A DNA stretch of 64,000 bases from Prevotella fusca JCM 17724 (GCF_001262015.1 NZ_CP012074.1:888501-952500), one strand, 5' to 3'; shown: positions 32,918-43,030, counted from the stretch's first letter. Made by a program: numbers and translations. The notes: generated from the letters alone by a model not told the origin.

Positions 32918-33006
32918 TAAAGTTTTTGAATCCTCCTTCAGTATATCACTCTATTCAAGAAGAGAGGAACTGGAGATTATTATTTGTTTTTATTATCTGA
33001 CTGTTT

Positions 33007-33456
33007 TCAACAACGCTCAACCGTTGCTATGATAGAGTCAAGCCGTAAGATACGGACAGCAACTCCCTGCACTATTTCTGCACCATCGACCGACTTTGCC
33101 TTCCATGAATCGCCGTCAATCTTTACTCTGCCGTATCCACCAGCTTCAATGGTATCTGTAACCTTTCCCTCACGCCCAATCAACGCATCCGCATTACTCA
33201 ACCTGTTGTCTGCACCTTTATGAAGATACTTAAGTGCTATCGGACGAACCAGGAAAATACTCAGCACTGTGAAGACAACAAAAACAAGTACCTGAACAAC
33301 AACACTATCCGTGAACCCGGAAGCAAGTGAAGCACAGAAACTGCCAATAGCAAAGCACATGATGTAGAAATCTCCGTTCATCATCTCCAATATCAGACAA
33401 ACAAGCCCCACCAACAGCCATGACAACCACAAGTTTTGTATCAGATAATCAATCAT
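33007..33456 (-). CDS. NfeD-family membrane protein (short form)
   Basis: 149 residues, short NfeD class without the ClpP-like protease domain. Two or three hydrophobic segments (WLLVGLVCLILEMM, IMCFAIGSFCASLAS, VVVQVLVFVVFTVLSIFLV) precede a C-terminal OB-fold domain (GREGKVTDTIEAGGYGRVKIDGDSW). It is thought to partner SPFH proteins. The frame continues upstream to 33570, but a consensus promoter (33482-33513) lies in that extension, so ATG 33456 is the start. Confidence 0.9.
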   Translation of the reverse strand: MIDYLIQNLWLSWLLVGLVCLILEMMNGDFYIMCFAIGSFCASLASGFTDSVVVQVLVFVVFTVLSIFLVRPIALKYLHKGADNRLSNADALIGREGKVTDTIEAGGYGRVKIDGDSWKAKSVDGAEIVQGVAVRILRLDSIIATVERC

Positions 33457-33481
33457 AGTTTTAAAGGTTTGATTTCGCTTG

Positions 33482-33513
33482 TAAAGATAGTAATAAATGA
33501 TGATTATATCAAA
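33482..33513 (-). promoter_or_regulatory. Promoter of the NfeD-SPFH genes
   Basis: Minus-strand TTTG (33510-33513), 20-nt spacer, TATCTTTA (33482-33489), one mismatch from the -7 consensus. Confidence 0.6.
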
Positions 33514-33887
33514 TATTTTAAAGGAAAAAGAATCAAAGAACAAGGATTTCCTATGTTCTTCACAATTCATCCCTACAGACAGACTCTGTAAGCATTTGTA
33601 ACTTTCTACGATTGATTCTATTATTACAAAAAGTGCTTTTATCTCCTGTTAACCCAATAGGCTTTCTCAACATTTTGGAACAGTGAGTTTTTCCAATGAA
33701 CCAATTTTGGATAAAAACAGGCATCATCCGCCTTTCAAAAGTCCTTTCATTCATGTTCCGTCTCAGACTCTTAGCATGCAATCCTGTTTGCCGACTATCT
33801 GCAACCAATTAATCTACAGGTATCACCCCCGTATAACGAAGGGACATACCAAGGCTTGATAAACGTTTTGAAGAAACCATTTTTGTC

Positions 33888-34165
33888 ATTACCGTCCGAT
33901 AAAACTTAAATAGCATATACACCTAATGCGGATTTTAAAAAAACGGATAACATCCTATTATCTTTGAAGAAGTAAGCCCCTTAACCCAATATGGTTTGTT
34001 TGCTTTTGGCAGTACAGCCCTTTTCTGACAACAAGTTCCTTGCATCCCAGCAACATATTGCATTGTGTTTAGGCCTCAGCACCATTGGTGCTTACCAACA
34101 ACACCATACGTGTTAGTCAACGACACCATCCGTGTTAGTCAACAACACATCGATTGAAAATGAAA
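33888..34165 (-). repeat. Right arm of a ~250-bp imperfect inverted repeat (family B)
   Basis: Reverse complement is collinear with 30193-30452. It includes tandem ACACCATNCGTGTTAGTCAAC units (34102-34146) and AGCACCATTGGTGCTTACCA (34078-34097), the latter recurring at 42962. Together the arms bracket the WecB-like, SPFH and NfeD genes. Confidence 0.75.
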
Positions 34166-34351
34166 AATTTATAGAACGGCACTACTCTTTTATATTCTAT
34201 AAGTAGACAACCTGCTGACAGGAAAGCACTTACCAACAAGACATCAATACGCTTGACATAAAAGAGAATATAAACTGCTTACGACCATCTGCTTTCTTGC
34301 AAGAAGAACAGCAGACAGCCGTAAGAGTATCCATGTTTAAGAACTGCCGTC

Positions 34352-35254
34352 TCAACGACGCTTATTTGAGCGGTTAGAAGACTTAGAGCCACTTATATGA
34401 AGTGTCTGTGATGACTGTGAAGAACTTGTCTTTGCCACACGATTAGAACTGCCACCGCGATAATACTTCTCAGCTTCTGGCAGCCAGTTCTTGATGTTCT
34501 GGATACGACGCTCATCAGATGGGTGGTCGCTAAGCACTTCTGAACGACTGCCGCTGGACGCTGACGCCATTCGCTGCCAAAAGGTTACGGCATTCGCCGG
34601 ATCATATCCTGCCATTGCTGCAAAGATAAGTCCCATGTAATCAGCCTCACTCTCATTATCACGACTATACTTCAAGTTACGGAAAGAGAAGTATCCGCCA
34701 GCCACCTGCGAAGCAAGATCGCCCACTCCACTACCAACAGCAGAGTTCAACACCGTACCTAAGATACTGGTTCCCATCTGCTGATTCATCTTCTTCGTCA
34801 GCTGCTCGGCACTGTGCTTAGCCACAGCATGGGCTATCTCATGTCCCAATACAATTGCAAGACTCGCCTCATTCTGTGTATAAGGGAGCAAACCTTCGTA
34901 AACAACAATCTTACCGCCAGGCATACAGAAGGCGTTAGCCTGCTTGTCCTGGACAAGATTAAACTCCCACTTGAAGTTATTTATCTCGTTGGCGTAACCA
35001 TTATTGCGCAAGTAAGTCTCCACAGCATTGGCAAGATTGCGCCCTACACGCTGAACCATAGCCGTATTCTTCGCATCGGCAGACTTCCTTGCTGATGCCA
35101 TGAACTTTGTATATTCCTGATTACTGAGACTGAGAAGCTGCGCATCAGAAACACTGATACGATGCGTACGATTTGTCAAAGGAACCTTTGAAGCTGTACC
35201 GCAGGCTGTCATCAAAGCGACAACAGCTGCCATTAAAAAATACTTAATCTTCAT
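34352..35254 (-). CDS. M48-family metalloprotease lipoprotein
   Basis: 300 residues. A lipoprotein signal (KYFLMAAVVALMTACG, Cys18) precedes an M48 peptidase domain with the zinc site HEIAH (138-142) and the third ligand region DNESEADYMG. PGGKIVVYEGLL, ahead of the zinc site, is a family mark, and the downstream segment SDHPSDERRIQNIKNWL is typical of the BepA/LoiP class. The Ser-rich C-terminus (about 265-300) is low complexity. It is probably a periplasmic quality-control protease attached to a membrane. It has its own promoter and appears monocistronic. Confidence 0.92.
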   Translation of the reverse strand: MKIKYFLMAAVVALMTACGTASKVPLTNRTHRISVSDAQLLSLSNQEYTKFMASARKSADAKNTAMVQRVGRNLANAVETYLRNNGYANEINNFKWEFNLVQDKQANAFCMPGGKIVVYEGLLPYTQNEASLAIVLGHEIAHAVAKHSAEQLTKKMNQQMGTSILGTVLNSAVGSGVGDLASQVAGGYFSFRNLKYSRDNESEADYMGLIFAAMAGYDPANAVTFWQRMASASSGSRSEVLSDHPSDERRIQNIKNWLPEAEKYYRGGSSNRVAKTSSSQSSQTLHISGSKSSNRSNKRR

Positions 35255-35286
35255 CTGATTTACTGTTTTTTATAACTTTCCATCTG

Positions 35287-35317
35287 CGAAAGTACAACAT
35301 TTTTCGTGAGACACAAA
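35287..35317 (-). promoter_or_regulatory. Promoter of the M48 protease gene
   Basis: Minus-strand TTTG (35314-35317), 19-nt spacer, TACTTTCG (35287-35294), one mismatch from TAnnTTTG. The leader is about 25 nt. Confidence 0.65.
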
Positions 35318-35387
35318 TAAAAGCATAACTTTTTTAAAAAGGTTAACGGCTGAAAACAAAACCACAATACTGTTTTACCCTACAGAA

Positions 35388-36704
35388 TCAGACCTCCTTG
35401 CTGCGCCTCCCTATTTCATCTGAAACAGGAATAAAGTAGGTTACAAAAAGACTTATAACGCCCAGAAATGCCACAAGAAGGAAGAAGTGACGATAACCAA
35501 CATACTCCTGCAGGAAGCCTGTGAACCATCCCGACATAACCACCGAGAAGGCTGTTATCGCTGTACCGATAGAATAGGTGAATGTGGAATGTTTACCTTT
35601 CGTACAATACGTAAGCCATACTACATAAAGGGTCAGTCCAAGTCCTGCCCCGACCTGTTCTACAAGCATACAGATATTGATGACAGACAGGGTGGAAACA
35701 AAATAATAACTGAGATAGACGAAAAGGAACTTCGGCAAGGTCAAGGCTGCGACAAAGAGCCACGTCCAACGTTTCAAGCCATCTCGACGCACCAATCTTG
35801 TCCCTAAAGCACAGCCTGCTATCAGCGCAAACGTACCGACTGTGCCTAATACCAGCCCTAACTCCTGTGGCGAAAGAGCCAGCCCTCCATTACTTCCGGG
35901 GTCAATCAGGAAGAGTGGAGCTATTCTGAAAAACATCCCTTCGGGTATCAGAAAGCAGAAAAGGAAGCAGAGATTTGCCACATAATGAGGACGACGCACA
36001 AAGGCAGCCTTGACATCATGCCACCATTGACGTGTCACACCACTCCATATCGGAAGGTCAACATGGAAACCGTCTTTGGGAAGTACCACAGCATGGAACA
36101 CCATCAGACAAGCTGTCAGAGCTGACAAAATCCAGAAGATAGCCGCCCATGAGGGCTGCACAGTCCTGTTAATTACCTCCAGATTACCGGCAATCGTTAC
36201 GGGAAGAGCCATTCCGACAATGATAGAAAACAGATAAAAGACTGCCCGAGTACCAAAGAAAGCCGAACGATGACGCAACGCCGTTTCCCGTTTATAGAGC
36301 CTTTCAATACCCACGTCATGCAATGCAGCCACCATAGCTATAGTCATCAGGAAAAGAACTGTCCACTCAAACCAGTTTACTGACGGTGAAGACAGTGCTA
36401 AGCCGGCAAGACTCAGTGCCATGACAAACTCTGTCAGAACTATCCAGAAGTGCTTCCCACCATAGCCGACAACGATTCTTCCCAACAGAGGACGGAGAAT
36501 AAAAGGCAGAAGAAACCACGAGCTGGTCAGCGTTATAGCACCATTCGACAGGCCCATCCTGTTGAAATAGACCAGTGAAGTCATCAACAGAATGACATAA
36601 GGAAGCCCTCGTGTCAGATAAAGCGTAGGAAGCCAGAGCCAATGGCTGCGCCATCGACTCACTATTGGAATCCCATTGCGTATCTTCTGCTCTTCAAGCA
36701 TCAT
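35388..36704 (-). CDS. MFS transporter, AmpG-like topology
   Basis: 438 residues with 12 predicted membrane segments. Start MMLEEQKIRNGIP, then LPTLYLTRGLPYVILLMTS and a central loop with PIWSGVTRQWWHDVKAAF. The opening around TRGLPY and the overall layout resemble AmpG-type muropeptide permeases or other MFS members of Bacteroidota; the substrate is not readable. It begins 9 nt after the stop of the 1249-residue SpoIID/DUF4922/GT2 protein, so it is almost certainly cotranscribed and functionally linked to it. Confidence 0.85.
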   Translation of the reverse strand: MMLEEQKIRNGIPIVSRWRSHWLWLPTLYLTRGLPYVILLMTSLVYFNRMGLSNGAITLTSSWFLLPFILRPLLGRIVVGYGGKHFWIVLTEFVMALSLAGLALSSPSVNWFEWTVLFLMTIAMVAALHDVGIERLYKRETALRHRSAFFGTRAVFYLFSIIVGMALPVTIAGNLEVINRTVQPSWAAIFWILSALTACLMVFHAVVLPKDGFHVDLPIWSGVTRQWWHDVKAAFVRRPHYVANLCFLFCFLIPEGMFFRIAPLFLIDPGSNGGLALSPQELGLVLGTVGTFALIAGCALGTRLVRRDGLKRWTWLFVAALTLPKFLFVYLSYYFVSTLSVINICMLVEQVGAGLGLTLYVVWLTYCTKGKHSTFTYSIGTAITAFSVVMSGWFTGFLQEYVGYRHFFLLVAFLGVISLFVTYFIPVSDEIGRRSKEV

Positions 36705-36713
36705 TCTATAACA

Positions 36714-39700
36714 TTATTTATATTGCGCTTCTATCACTGCTGTCTGGTAATAATGATGGAGTATTTCGTCATACTTATAGCCTTTCTCGCCCATCACAGC
36801 AGCACCAATCTGACACAGCCCTACGCCATGTCCCCACCCTGCACCCACAAGACGAAAGTGCTGCGGGACGTCATTCACCATCTCACCACGTTCTACAACG
36901 AAGGCAGAGCTATAAAGATGGCTCTCGCTCAACGTGCGTCTTATCTCTAACTCCTTGCCAATAATACGAGTAAGTTTTGTTCCGACAATCTTCAAACGGG
37001 TGATACGACCACTCTTACCACGTTCCAAAGGCTGGAGGTCAACAATCTCTCCAAAGTCAAGACCACTCTTGCGTCGAATCAAATCGGCAAGTTCTGCTTG
37101 CGTGAAGCCTGTTGTCCAACGATAAAAATCCTGTGTCTCTTGATCGTAGTTGTTGAGTACCTGCCCCAAGACTGTCGCATCCTTTGTATTACAAAACGCC
37201 TCTGGCGACGACAGTATCCACTCCCTCGCCACCTCCTCACGAGTGAGGTCAATCGTAGGGGGCGTCCCCAAAGGTGCATTATCCACTACCGAGAGTAGAT
37301 AAGGCTTATGGTTATTGTCCCAACAGTACTCGTATTCCTCTGAAACACCACCGCAGCACTTACTGAAACGGGCATCACATATTTCCTTACCATTCATCAG
37401 TAACTGACCACGTGTTGCCTTGATAGCCTCCTCGACATGTGGACTTGTCGCCTTTGTAATGCCCTGATAGCGTTGACAATGGTCGTCTGCACAGACATCA
37501 AACAGCGTATGAGCATCGCTATCGTACCAAACTACACCCTCTTCATCCGACACCTTTACTGGTGCAGAAGCCGCCTGAACGCCCATTTCAATGCCTTTTC
37601 GTCTTCTCATCTGTACCAACAGCCAACTTCGAGAGATGACTGCGTGTGCCTTCAGAAGCTCCAATGAAGATGTAGCACTCATCTCACTTGAGATAACACT
37701 TGCCAAATAACGTTCTACAGGCAGTTCATTAATAGCCCAGAGCTTAACACCGTCAACGACAAACCGCAGCTTACCAAGGAAGGTCTGTGCTTCCTTACGT
37801 TCCCAATGGAAGTCTACTCCGATGGTGACATCGTCCAAAGTGAAGGATATGTTATCATCTTGTGGCGTAAAGCAAAGCTCTGGATAGACTGCGGAATCCC
37901 ACAGAATTCGCCCGTCCTTGAGCTTTACAGTCTGCTGACCAGTCACCTCTCTGTTCCCGATCGTATAAGTACCATTCAGTTGGAAATGTATTTCATCACC
38001 GCTGACAATACCCACGGAAACCACAGGTTCCTGTCTCCATTCATCGAAGACAAGGTCAACCGTCCTATTGCGAATCCGCTTTACGACTTCACCCATCGCT
38101 TCATTCGACAGCGACACCTCACGTAAAACAGCCTCAGCACGCTCCGCTGTCATCCCTTCAAAGTCGCTCTGACGGGGCAATATCAGCAAACCTGCCATAT
38201 CCAAGCTGCCCGGACTGACAAGACACTGTGCCTCTCCTGCAGCCGAATAGCAATCAGGACGATGCTTCTCACGTGGGAACACAATCGAGACAAAGCCTTC
38301 CTCGCTGCGCCAAGCAACGATATTCATCATCGGTTCTGTCTCATCTCCCTTCAAAGGCAATGCTTCGTATAAATAGTTGAACAACTCTACATCGTTCTTC
38401 TCAGTATGACTCACGATGGCTAAAGCCGGACAGATATAGTCTTTTATCTCATAGATTCCCTCCGCATCATTCAGTTTCATGAGCGGAACAGATGTCTCAC
38501 GGAATCGCTGCCAGTCACGCTGTAAAGGGAGCATCCCACTTGTTCCTGCCTGAAAGTGCAAATGGTCGGGTGCACTGGCACCACACTTCGGACCATTATA
38601 GAAAACCATCAGCTGTGGATAAGCCCTTAGCAAACGATGTATCTGTACGTAATTCTCTGCTATTGCCTGAAGTTGATGATGGCAAGAAGGGATTGTGAAA
38701 TGAACAGGAAGGATCGGGAAAGGATTGACAAGAATATCAAAACCTTTTCCAAAAGGCAGTACTATCTGCTCTCCCGGGCGATTCTTTTCACAAAGGAAGC
38801 AAGGACGCTTAGCCAATGTGGCCTTATCTATCTTCGCTCCAGTGCTCACCAAGCGTGCAGGATTGGATTGCGCAAGGGCTGAACCCACCTCACGCGTCTG
38901 CACACCTTTCAACTCTTCAAAACGTTTTGCAACGTCTTGCCATTGGTTCAGCTGCTTATGAAAAAAATCAGTCAGCCCTTTCTCTCTTTCTTGGTTTTGC
39001 TTCTGACGTGCCAGAATCTCAACAGTACGCAGCTGATCTTTATAGTGATTGTTGGCATTTACCTTATCAATGCTCAATACGGCATCACTATTTCCACCCC
39101 AACGACGACAGAGATAAAGTTCATCATAGATTCGCCCGATACGGAAACGACGGCTGAAAGCCAAGCCCACAGCATAGTCTTCGCCATAACTTGTGTTAGG
39201 GAATTGATGCTGACGAACCAAAGGAGTGAAGAAAGCACGTGGTGCACCGAGTCCGTTGATACGCAGGGCATTGTTGCAACCATTATCCTCTGTCCACTCA
39301 TTATGACTGATCAAGCCCGGTGGAAGAGTATTAAGATCGAAATCACACATACGATAAGAGCCTACAATCATTGCAGCCTTCTGCTCGTGGAAAGCGTTGA
39401 CAATTGTCTGCAAGGTATTCTCTGAGGAATAAAGGTCATCACTATCCAACTGAACTGCAAAGCGACCGCAATGCGCATCATTGATAGCATAATTCCAACA
39501 GCCACCTATACCGAGGTCTGTACGTGTAGGAATAAGATGCACAAGACGCTCATCTGCAGCCAAGGAAGAGAGAATCTCCGTCGTACCGTCTGTTGAATGA
39601 TTGTCAACAACGATTACGTTAAAAGGGAAGTCTGTCTTCTGTGAGAGAGCTGAAACCACCGCATCACGCACTGTCTTCTCACGATTGAAGACTGGAATCA

Positions 39701-40463
39701 CCACCGAAGCCTCCACTGGGAAATCCTCACCAGAGAAGTCTGGCTGTGCATACAGCATGGTATCGACCAAGGCGTTAATTGCAGCGAGGTGTGCTGTAGC
39801 CGCCTGTTCCATCTCTATCTGCACCTCACGATTGCGTGGGTTCACGTAGTCAAACTGCTTCTCACCGCTGGCACGTAGGTCATCCTCTTCCTCTGTATAA
39901 AGGTATTCATTCAGATGGAAGAGTTCCCCCTTACGGCTCAGGAAGAGACGAAGATTGTACCAACCTGCAAACTGATAATCCTTTGCCACTTTTCTTGTAG
40001 CATACTCCTTCAAATACGCAGTCTTGAGAAGTACTACAGAACCGAAATCAAAGTCATCACGGATGCTACCCAACTGATAGGCAGTAACAGGATGCTTCAC
40101 GGTCTTGCCCGCTTCCACTGAGTAATGGTCAGCATAAACCATTGCTGCATCGGTTTCCTCAGCCACCTGCAGCATACGCTCAAGTGCATGATAGCCCAGC
40201 GTGACAGGACCTTGCTTCAAGTAAAGCAGGGCATAATCACTCGTTGCTGTTGTAGCTATAAGGCGCATAGTTGCCAGAGAAAGCAAACCGCCTGCCTGTA
40301 GCTGACGAGCGTACTGAGGCAGTGCTTCAGTAGGTAGAACATCAGCAGCTAACATATATATATCGTTCACCACGCCGTCCTCGTACAACTGTGCAGCGAG
40401 CGACTGCATCATTGCAGCTGTACTATACGGCAGAAAGCAATCTATCTGTTTCTTCTTTTCCAT
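36714..40463 (-). CDS. Multidomain GT2-like / DUF4922 (HIT-like) / SpoIID protein
   Basis: 1249 residues. Residues 1-240 resemble a degenerate GT2 domain ([19 protein letters not shown]). About 250-470 is a full GT2 glycosyltransferase ([38 protein letters not shown] in SYGEDYAVG). About 500-800 is a DUF4922 domain related to HIT/Galactose-1-P-uridylyltransferase-like phosphorylases ([20 protein letters not shown]). About 850-1249 is SpoIID/LytB ([51 protein letters not shown]). No signal peptide or membrane segment is visible, although SpoIID domains normally act on peptidoglycan outside the membrane. It is paired with the MFS gene 9 nt downstream. Confidence 0.85.
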   Translation of the reverse strand: MEKKKQIDCFLPYSTAAMMQSLAAQLYEDGVVNDIYMLAADVLPTEALPQYARQLQAGGLLSLATMRLIATTATSDYALLYLKQGPVTLGYHALERMLQVAEETDAAMVYADHYSVEAGKTVKHPVTAYQLGSIRDDFDFGSVVLLKTAYLKEYATRKVAKDYQFAGWYNLRLFLSRKGELFHLNEYLYTEEEDDLRASGEKQFDYVNPRNREVQIEMEQAATAHLAAINALVDTMLYAQPDFSGEDFPVEASVVIPVFNREKTVRDAVVSALSQKTDFPFNVIVVDNHSTDGTTEILSSLAADERLVHLIPTRTDLGIGGCWNYAINDAHCGRFAVQLDSDDLYSSENTLQTIVNAFHEQKAAMIVGSYRMCDFDLNTLPPGLISHNEWTEDNGCNNALRINGLGAPRAFFTPLVRQHQFPNTSYGEDYAVGLAFSRRFRIGRIYDELYLCRRWGGNSDAVLSIDKVNANNHYKDQLRTVEILARQKQNQEREKGLTDFFHKQLNQWQDVAKRFEELKGVQTREVGSALAQSNPARLVSTGAKIDKATLAKRPCFLCEKNRPGEQIVLPFGKGFDILVNPFPILPVHFTIPSCHHQLQAIAENYVQIHRLLRAYPQLMVFYNGPKCGASAPDHLHFQAGTSGMLPLQRDWQRFRETSVPLMKLNDAEGIYEIKDYICPALAIVSHTEKNDVELFNYLYEALPLKGDETEPMMNIVAWRSEEGFVSIVFPREKHRPDCYSAAGEAQCLVSPGSLDMAGLLILPRQSDFEGMTAERAEAVLREVSLSNEAMGEVVKRIRNRTVDLVFDEWRQEPVVSVGIVSGDEIHFQLNGTYTIGNREVTGQQTVKLKDGRILWDSAVYPELCFTPQDDNISFTLDDVTIGVDFHWERKEAQTFLGKLRFVVDGVKLWAINELPVERYLASVISSEMSATSSLELLKAHAVISRSWLLVQMRRRKGIEMGVQAASAPVKVSDEEGVVWYDSDAHTLFDVCADDHCQRYQGITKATSPHVEEAIKATRGQLLMNGKEICDARFSKCCGGVSEEYEYCWDNNHKPYLLSVVDNAPLGTPPTIDLTREEVAREWILSSPEAFCNTKDATVLGQVLNNYDQETQDFYRWTTGFTQAELADLIRRKSGLDFGEIVDLQPLERGKSGRITRLKIVGTKLTRIIGKELEIRRTLSESHLYSSAFVVERGEMVNDVPQHFRLVGAGWGHGVGLCQIGAAVMGEKGYKYDEILHHYYQTAVIEAQYK

Positions 40464-40489
40464 CTGAAATGTGTTCTTTTATCTACTTG

Positions 40490-40497
40490 CAAAGATA
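40490..40497 (-). promoter_or_regulatory. -7 element of the multidomain protein/MFS operon
   Basis: Minus-strand TATCTTTG followed by C, about 27 nt before the ATG. The -33 is not recognisable. Confidence 0.5.
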
Positions 40498-40548
40498 CTA
40501 TAAAATCCCGTCTTACGCACGAAGTTTCCGAAGAAAACAACCCATTGC

Positions 40549-40642
40549 GAATTATTTTCATGAAAAGAAATATTTATTTACGTGAAGAAAAATATTTTTT
40601 TTCATGAAAAGAAATTCTTTTCTTCGTGAAAATAATTTGGAA
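40549..40642. repeat. Repeat family C, copy 2 (TTTTCATGAAAAGAAAT palindromes)
   Basis: Four iterated near-palindromes (TTTTCATGAAAAGAAATA, TACGTGAAGAAAAATA, TTTTCATGAAAAGAAATT, TTCTTCGTGAAAATAATT) ending TTTGGAA. Same organisation and ending as 14789-14874. It lies between divergent genes. Confidence 0.7.
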
Positions 40643-40668
40643 TCAGTAGTCATACTGAACTTTTTCCG

Positions 40669-40676
40669 TAACTTTG
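40669..40676 (+). promoter_or_regulatory. -7 element of the small helical protein gene
   Basis: TAACTTTG followed by TA, 36 nt before the ATG at 40712. No clear -33. It shows that a longer in-frame start at 40604 is upstream of transcription. Confidence 0.55.
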
Positions 40677-40711
40677 TACACAGAAAAAGACACTTAGAAA
40701 ACAGGAAAAAG

Positions 40712-40981
40712 ATGGAAAAAGAAAATCATATTGACCGTGCACTGGCATTCATGGAGAACCTTGAAAAGCTTGGCACACAGCTTCAGAAGGCTGACGAACA
40801 GCAGAAACTAATGCTGCAAGAGATGCTAATAAAAAGCCAGAATCACGAAACAGACACGGATGAATACCGTGAACTGGAGCAGCGAAGCAAGGACCTTCAG
40901 GCAATGATCAACAAGTGGCACCCCATCTATGAGGAACGTCTGAAAATGGTAAAAGAGGCGCAGAAGGCTGCTAAGAAGTAA
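40712..40981 (+). CDS. Small cytoplasmic helical protein, 89 residues
   Basis: Mostly alpha-helical and highly charged, with coiled-coil character (DRALAFMENLEKLGTQLQ, ADEQQKLMLQEMLIKSQ, YRELEQRSKDLQAMINKW), ending in a lysine-rich tail. No signal peptide. I do not recognise the family. It stands alone behind a -7 element and repeat family C. Confidence 0.7.
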   Translation: MEKENHIDRALAFMENLEKLGTQLQKADEQQKLMLQEMLIKSQNHETDTDEYRELEQRSKDLQAMINKWHPIYEERLKMVKEAQKAAKK

Positions 40982-41127
40982 GGCTAACTGTACGAAGGAT
41001 AAGACTTGAACAAGCTCGTTTTGCTCTCTGAAAGAGAAGTATGTGTCACTTACTTTTACCCACTATCTCCTATTCAACATTACAGAACTCCGCATACATG
41101 AACAAACTCTATAACATTCAAGAACAA

Positions 41128-41949
41128 ATGAAGAAACACTCATATAAGAATATCAGACTATTCTTACTGACTATCATTGGTGTTAGTTTGTTTTTCTCAT
41201 GTTCGTTTGTTCCTTCTGGAATAGCCGAAGAGATAACTTATCACGGAGAACAACTGCATCGTTACCTGACAATTATCAAAGACGTAACATCGAAAGCGGA
41301 GAGGAGTAAGGACACTATCACCTATTATTGTAACCAAAAAGGGCAGCTCATCATAGAGCGTGTGGGTACAGACAGCTTGCAGGATTACACTTATTCCTAC
41401 ACTGGTGACACCATTCACATTCATAAGACACATATTAAAGACCAGTTAGACGAACTCCTCGATGGCTATTACATAGTTAAGAACGGACTTATCATAGAAG
41501 CGAATAACACTCCCGGCTATTATACATACACCTACGATAATAAGCGAAGGCTCGTTTGTCGTGACACACCTAACACACTCTGTGGGAGACAAACCAACAT
41601 CCTCCAATGGAAGGGAGAGAAGATATTACCTGATAAATCATTAAATATCACTTACAGAGATACTGGAGAGAAAACGAGCCACCATAACCTCTATTACTTT
41701 TGGATGTTTGGTAGTGGTATAAGAATACCCATCCCCTTCATCACCTTGGGTTATATGGGTGTTATTCCGAAAGGAGATATTAGCAGCTATAGCTTTAGTT
41801 CAAAAGATAAAGACTTCGCTTTCAAGTCGCAACTGACAACGGAATATGATAAGGAAGGACGTCCCACCCGCATTGAAGAAGTGGTGACAACACTAAATAA
41901 AAATAACAAACAAGAAAGTAGTAAGTACGTTACACAGTACATCTGGTAG
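41128..41949 (+). CDS. Lipoprotein of unknown function
   Basis: 273 residues from the chosen start. A lipoprotein signal (RLFLLTIIGVSLFFSCS) precedes a beta-rich chain with RHS-like strand pairs (YTYTYDNKRRLVCRD, LTTEYDKEGRPTRIEEV). The frame extends upstream to 41041, but that would place 29 residues ahead of the signal. The family is unknown; it is possibly an outer-membrane or periplasmic lipoprotein. A CDF transporter gene follows after 34 nt on the same strand. Confidence 0.7.
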   Translation: MKKHSYKNIRLFLLTIIGVSLFFSCSFVPSGIAEEITYHGEQLHRYLTIIKDVTSKAERSKDTITYYCNQKGQLIIERVGTDSLQDYTYSYTGDTIHIHKTHIKDQLDELLDGYYIVKNGLIIEANNTPGYYTYTYDNKRRLVCRDTPNTLCGRQTNILQWKGEKILPDKSLNITYRDTGEKTSHHNLYYFWMFGSGIRIPIPFITLGYMGVIPKGDISSYSFSSKDKDFAFKSQLTTEYDKEGRPTRIEEVVTTLNKNNKQESSKYVTQYIW

Positions 41950-41983
41950 TTATATACCAGTATCGAAAAGATTAAAACAGGAT

Positions 41984-42913
41984 ATGGAAAAGGAAAAGAA
42001 CAGTGGAGGAATGATGAGTGTTATCGCTGCCTTAGGTGCAAACATCTTGGTTGCGATTTCAAAGTTTGTTGGTTTTGCAGTGTCTGGCTCAGCTGCTATG
42101 TTGAATGAATCAATCCATAGTGTTGTGGATTGTGGCAATCAGATACTGCTATTGGTAGGCAACCGCCAGTCAACAGCAAAGGCAACGGAGCAGCATCCGT
42201 TCGGACAGGCTCGTGCTAAGTATTTCTATAGCTTGGTTGTTGCAATGATGTTGTTCTTTGCCGGTGGTGCATTGGGTATCATGGAGGCAACAGAGAAGTT
42301 GTTTCACCCAGAACACGGCGTGGAGAACACGTGGCTCATCATCGGTATTCTCGTCTTTGGACTCTTAGTGGAGTTAGGCAGCCTTCGCATTGCCTTCAAG
42401 GAAATAAAGGAATTGAACAAGGACAACCTATCACTTTATCGCTTCCTGCGGGAGAGCCGTCATAGCGAAATCCTTATCATCTTCGCCGAAGACAGTTGTG
42501 CAGTAATCGGTCTGCTGATAGCTTTAGGTGGTACGCTTCTTACCCATTTCACGGGTAATCCTTTCTATGATGCCTTTTCGGGTGTACTGATTGGTGTACT
42601 CCTCTGTGCTGCAGCTCTCTTCTTGGCACGTGAATTCTATAGTTTGCTTATTGGTGAGAGTGTTACACAAAAGGACCTATCACGTATCAAGGAGGTGTTC
42701 AACAGAACAGAAATCGACCGCCTCATCAACGTCAAGACTATCCACCTCGGTCCTAACGACATCCTTGTCACTGCAAAGATTGACGTCAAGAACGAATACG
42801 AAGCACAAGCATCTCAACTGGTTAACGACATCGAAAAGAATATGCGTGCCGCTTTCCCAGAATATAAGATTTACATCTATATTGAGACGGATAAGTATAA
42901 GGAGAATTATTAA
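41984..42913 (+). CDS. Cation diffusion facilitator (CDF) transporter
   Basis: 309 residues. Six N-terminal membrane segments with the family metal sites altered in the ZnT9-like manner (MLNESIHSVVDCGNQ on TM2, FAEDSCAVIGLL on TM5) and HPFGQARAKYFYSL. The C-terminal cytoplasmic CDF domain has KTIHLGPNDILVTAKIDV. It probably exports a divalent cation by proton antiport. The substitutions relative to the HxxxD sites of ZitB/YiiP leave the metal (Zn, Mn, Co) unresolved. Confidence 0.9.
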   Translation: MEKEKNSGGMMSVIAALGANILVAISKFVGFAVSGSAAMLNESIHSVVDCGNQILLLVGNRQSTAKATEQHPFGQARAKYFYSLVVAMMLFFAGGALGIMEATEKLFHPEHGVENTWLIIGILVFGLLVELGSLRIAFKEIKELNKDNLSLYRFLRESRHSEILIIFAEDSCAVIGLLIALGGTLLTHFTGNPFYDAFSGVLIGVLLCAAALFLAREFYSLLIGESVTQKDLSRIKEVFNRTEIDRLINVKTIHLGPNDILVTAKIDVKNEYEAQASQLVNDIEKNMRAAFPEYKIYIYIETDKYKENY

Positions 42914-42957
42914 AAACCTCTCCCTTCCACCCCACTCAGGACCATATAGCATGGTAT

Positions 42958-43030
42958 TAACGGTCAGCACCATTGGTGTTCACCATCAGCACCACCTGTG
43001 CTGGGCTTCAACACTTCGATAGAAAATGGA
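42958..43030 (+). repeat. Partial family B repeat
   Basis: Contains AGCACCATTGGTGTTCACCA and ACACTTCGATAGAAAATGGA, matching 34078-34165 in the same orientation. It lies downstream of the CDF gene. Confidence 0.6.

Larger units (their letters stand above)
33457..34351. other. Intergenic, about 900 bases
   Basis: Contains the NfeD promoter, the right arm of the family B inverted repeat (33888-34165), and an 82-residue minus-strand ORF at 33560-33808. That ORF ends in a basic segment (KTHCSKMLRKPIGLTGDKST). It may be a small Prevotella-type conserved ORF, but I cannot support it beyond the open frame. Confidence 0.5.

Noticed and set aside
33560..33808. 82-residue minus-strand ORF as a gene
   Set aside because: It has an open frame and a basic C-terminal segment that looks vaguely familiar from Prevotella hypothetical proteins, but no promoter or domain; mentioned only within the intergenic entry.
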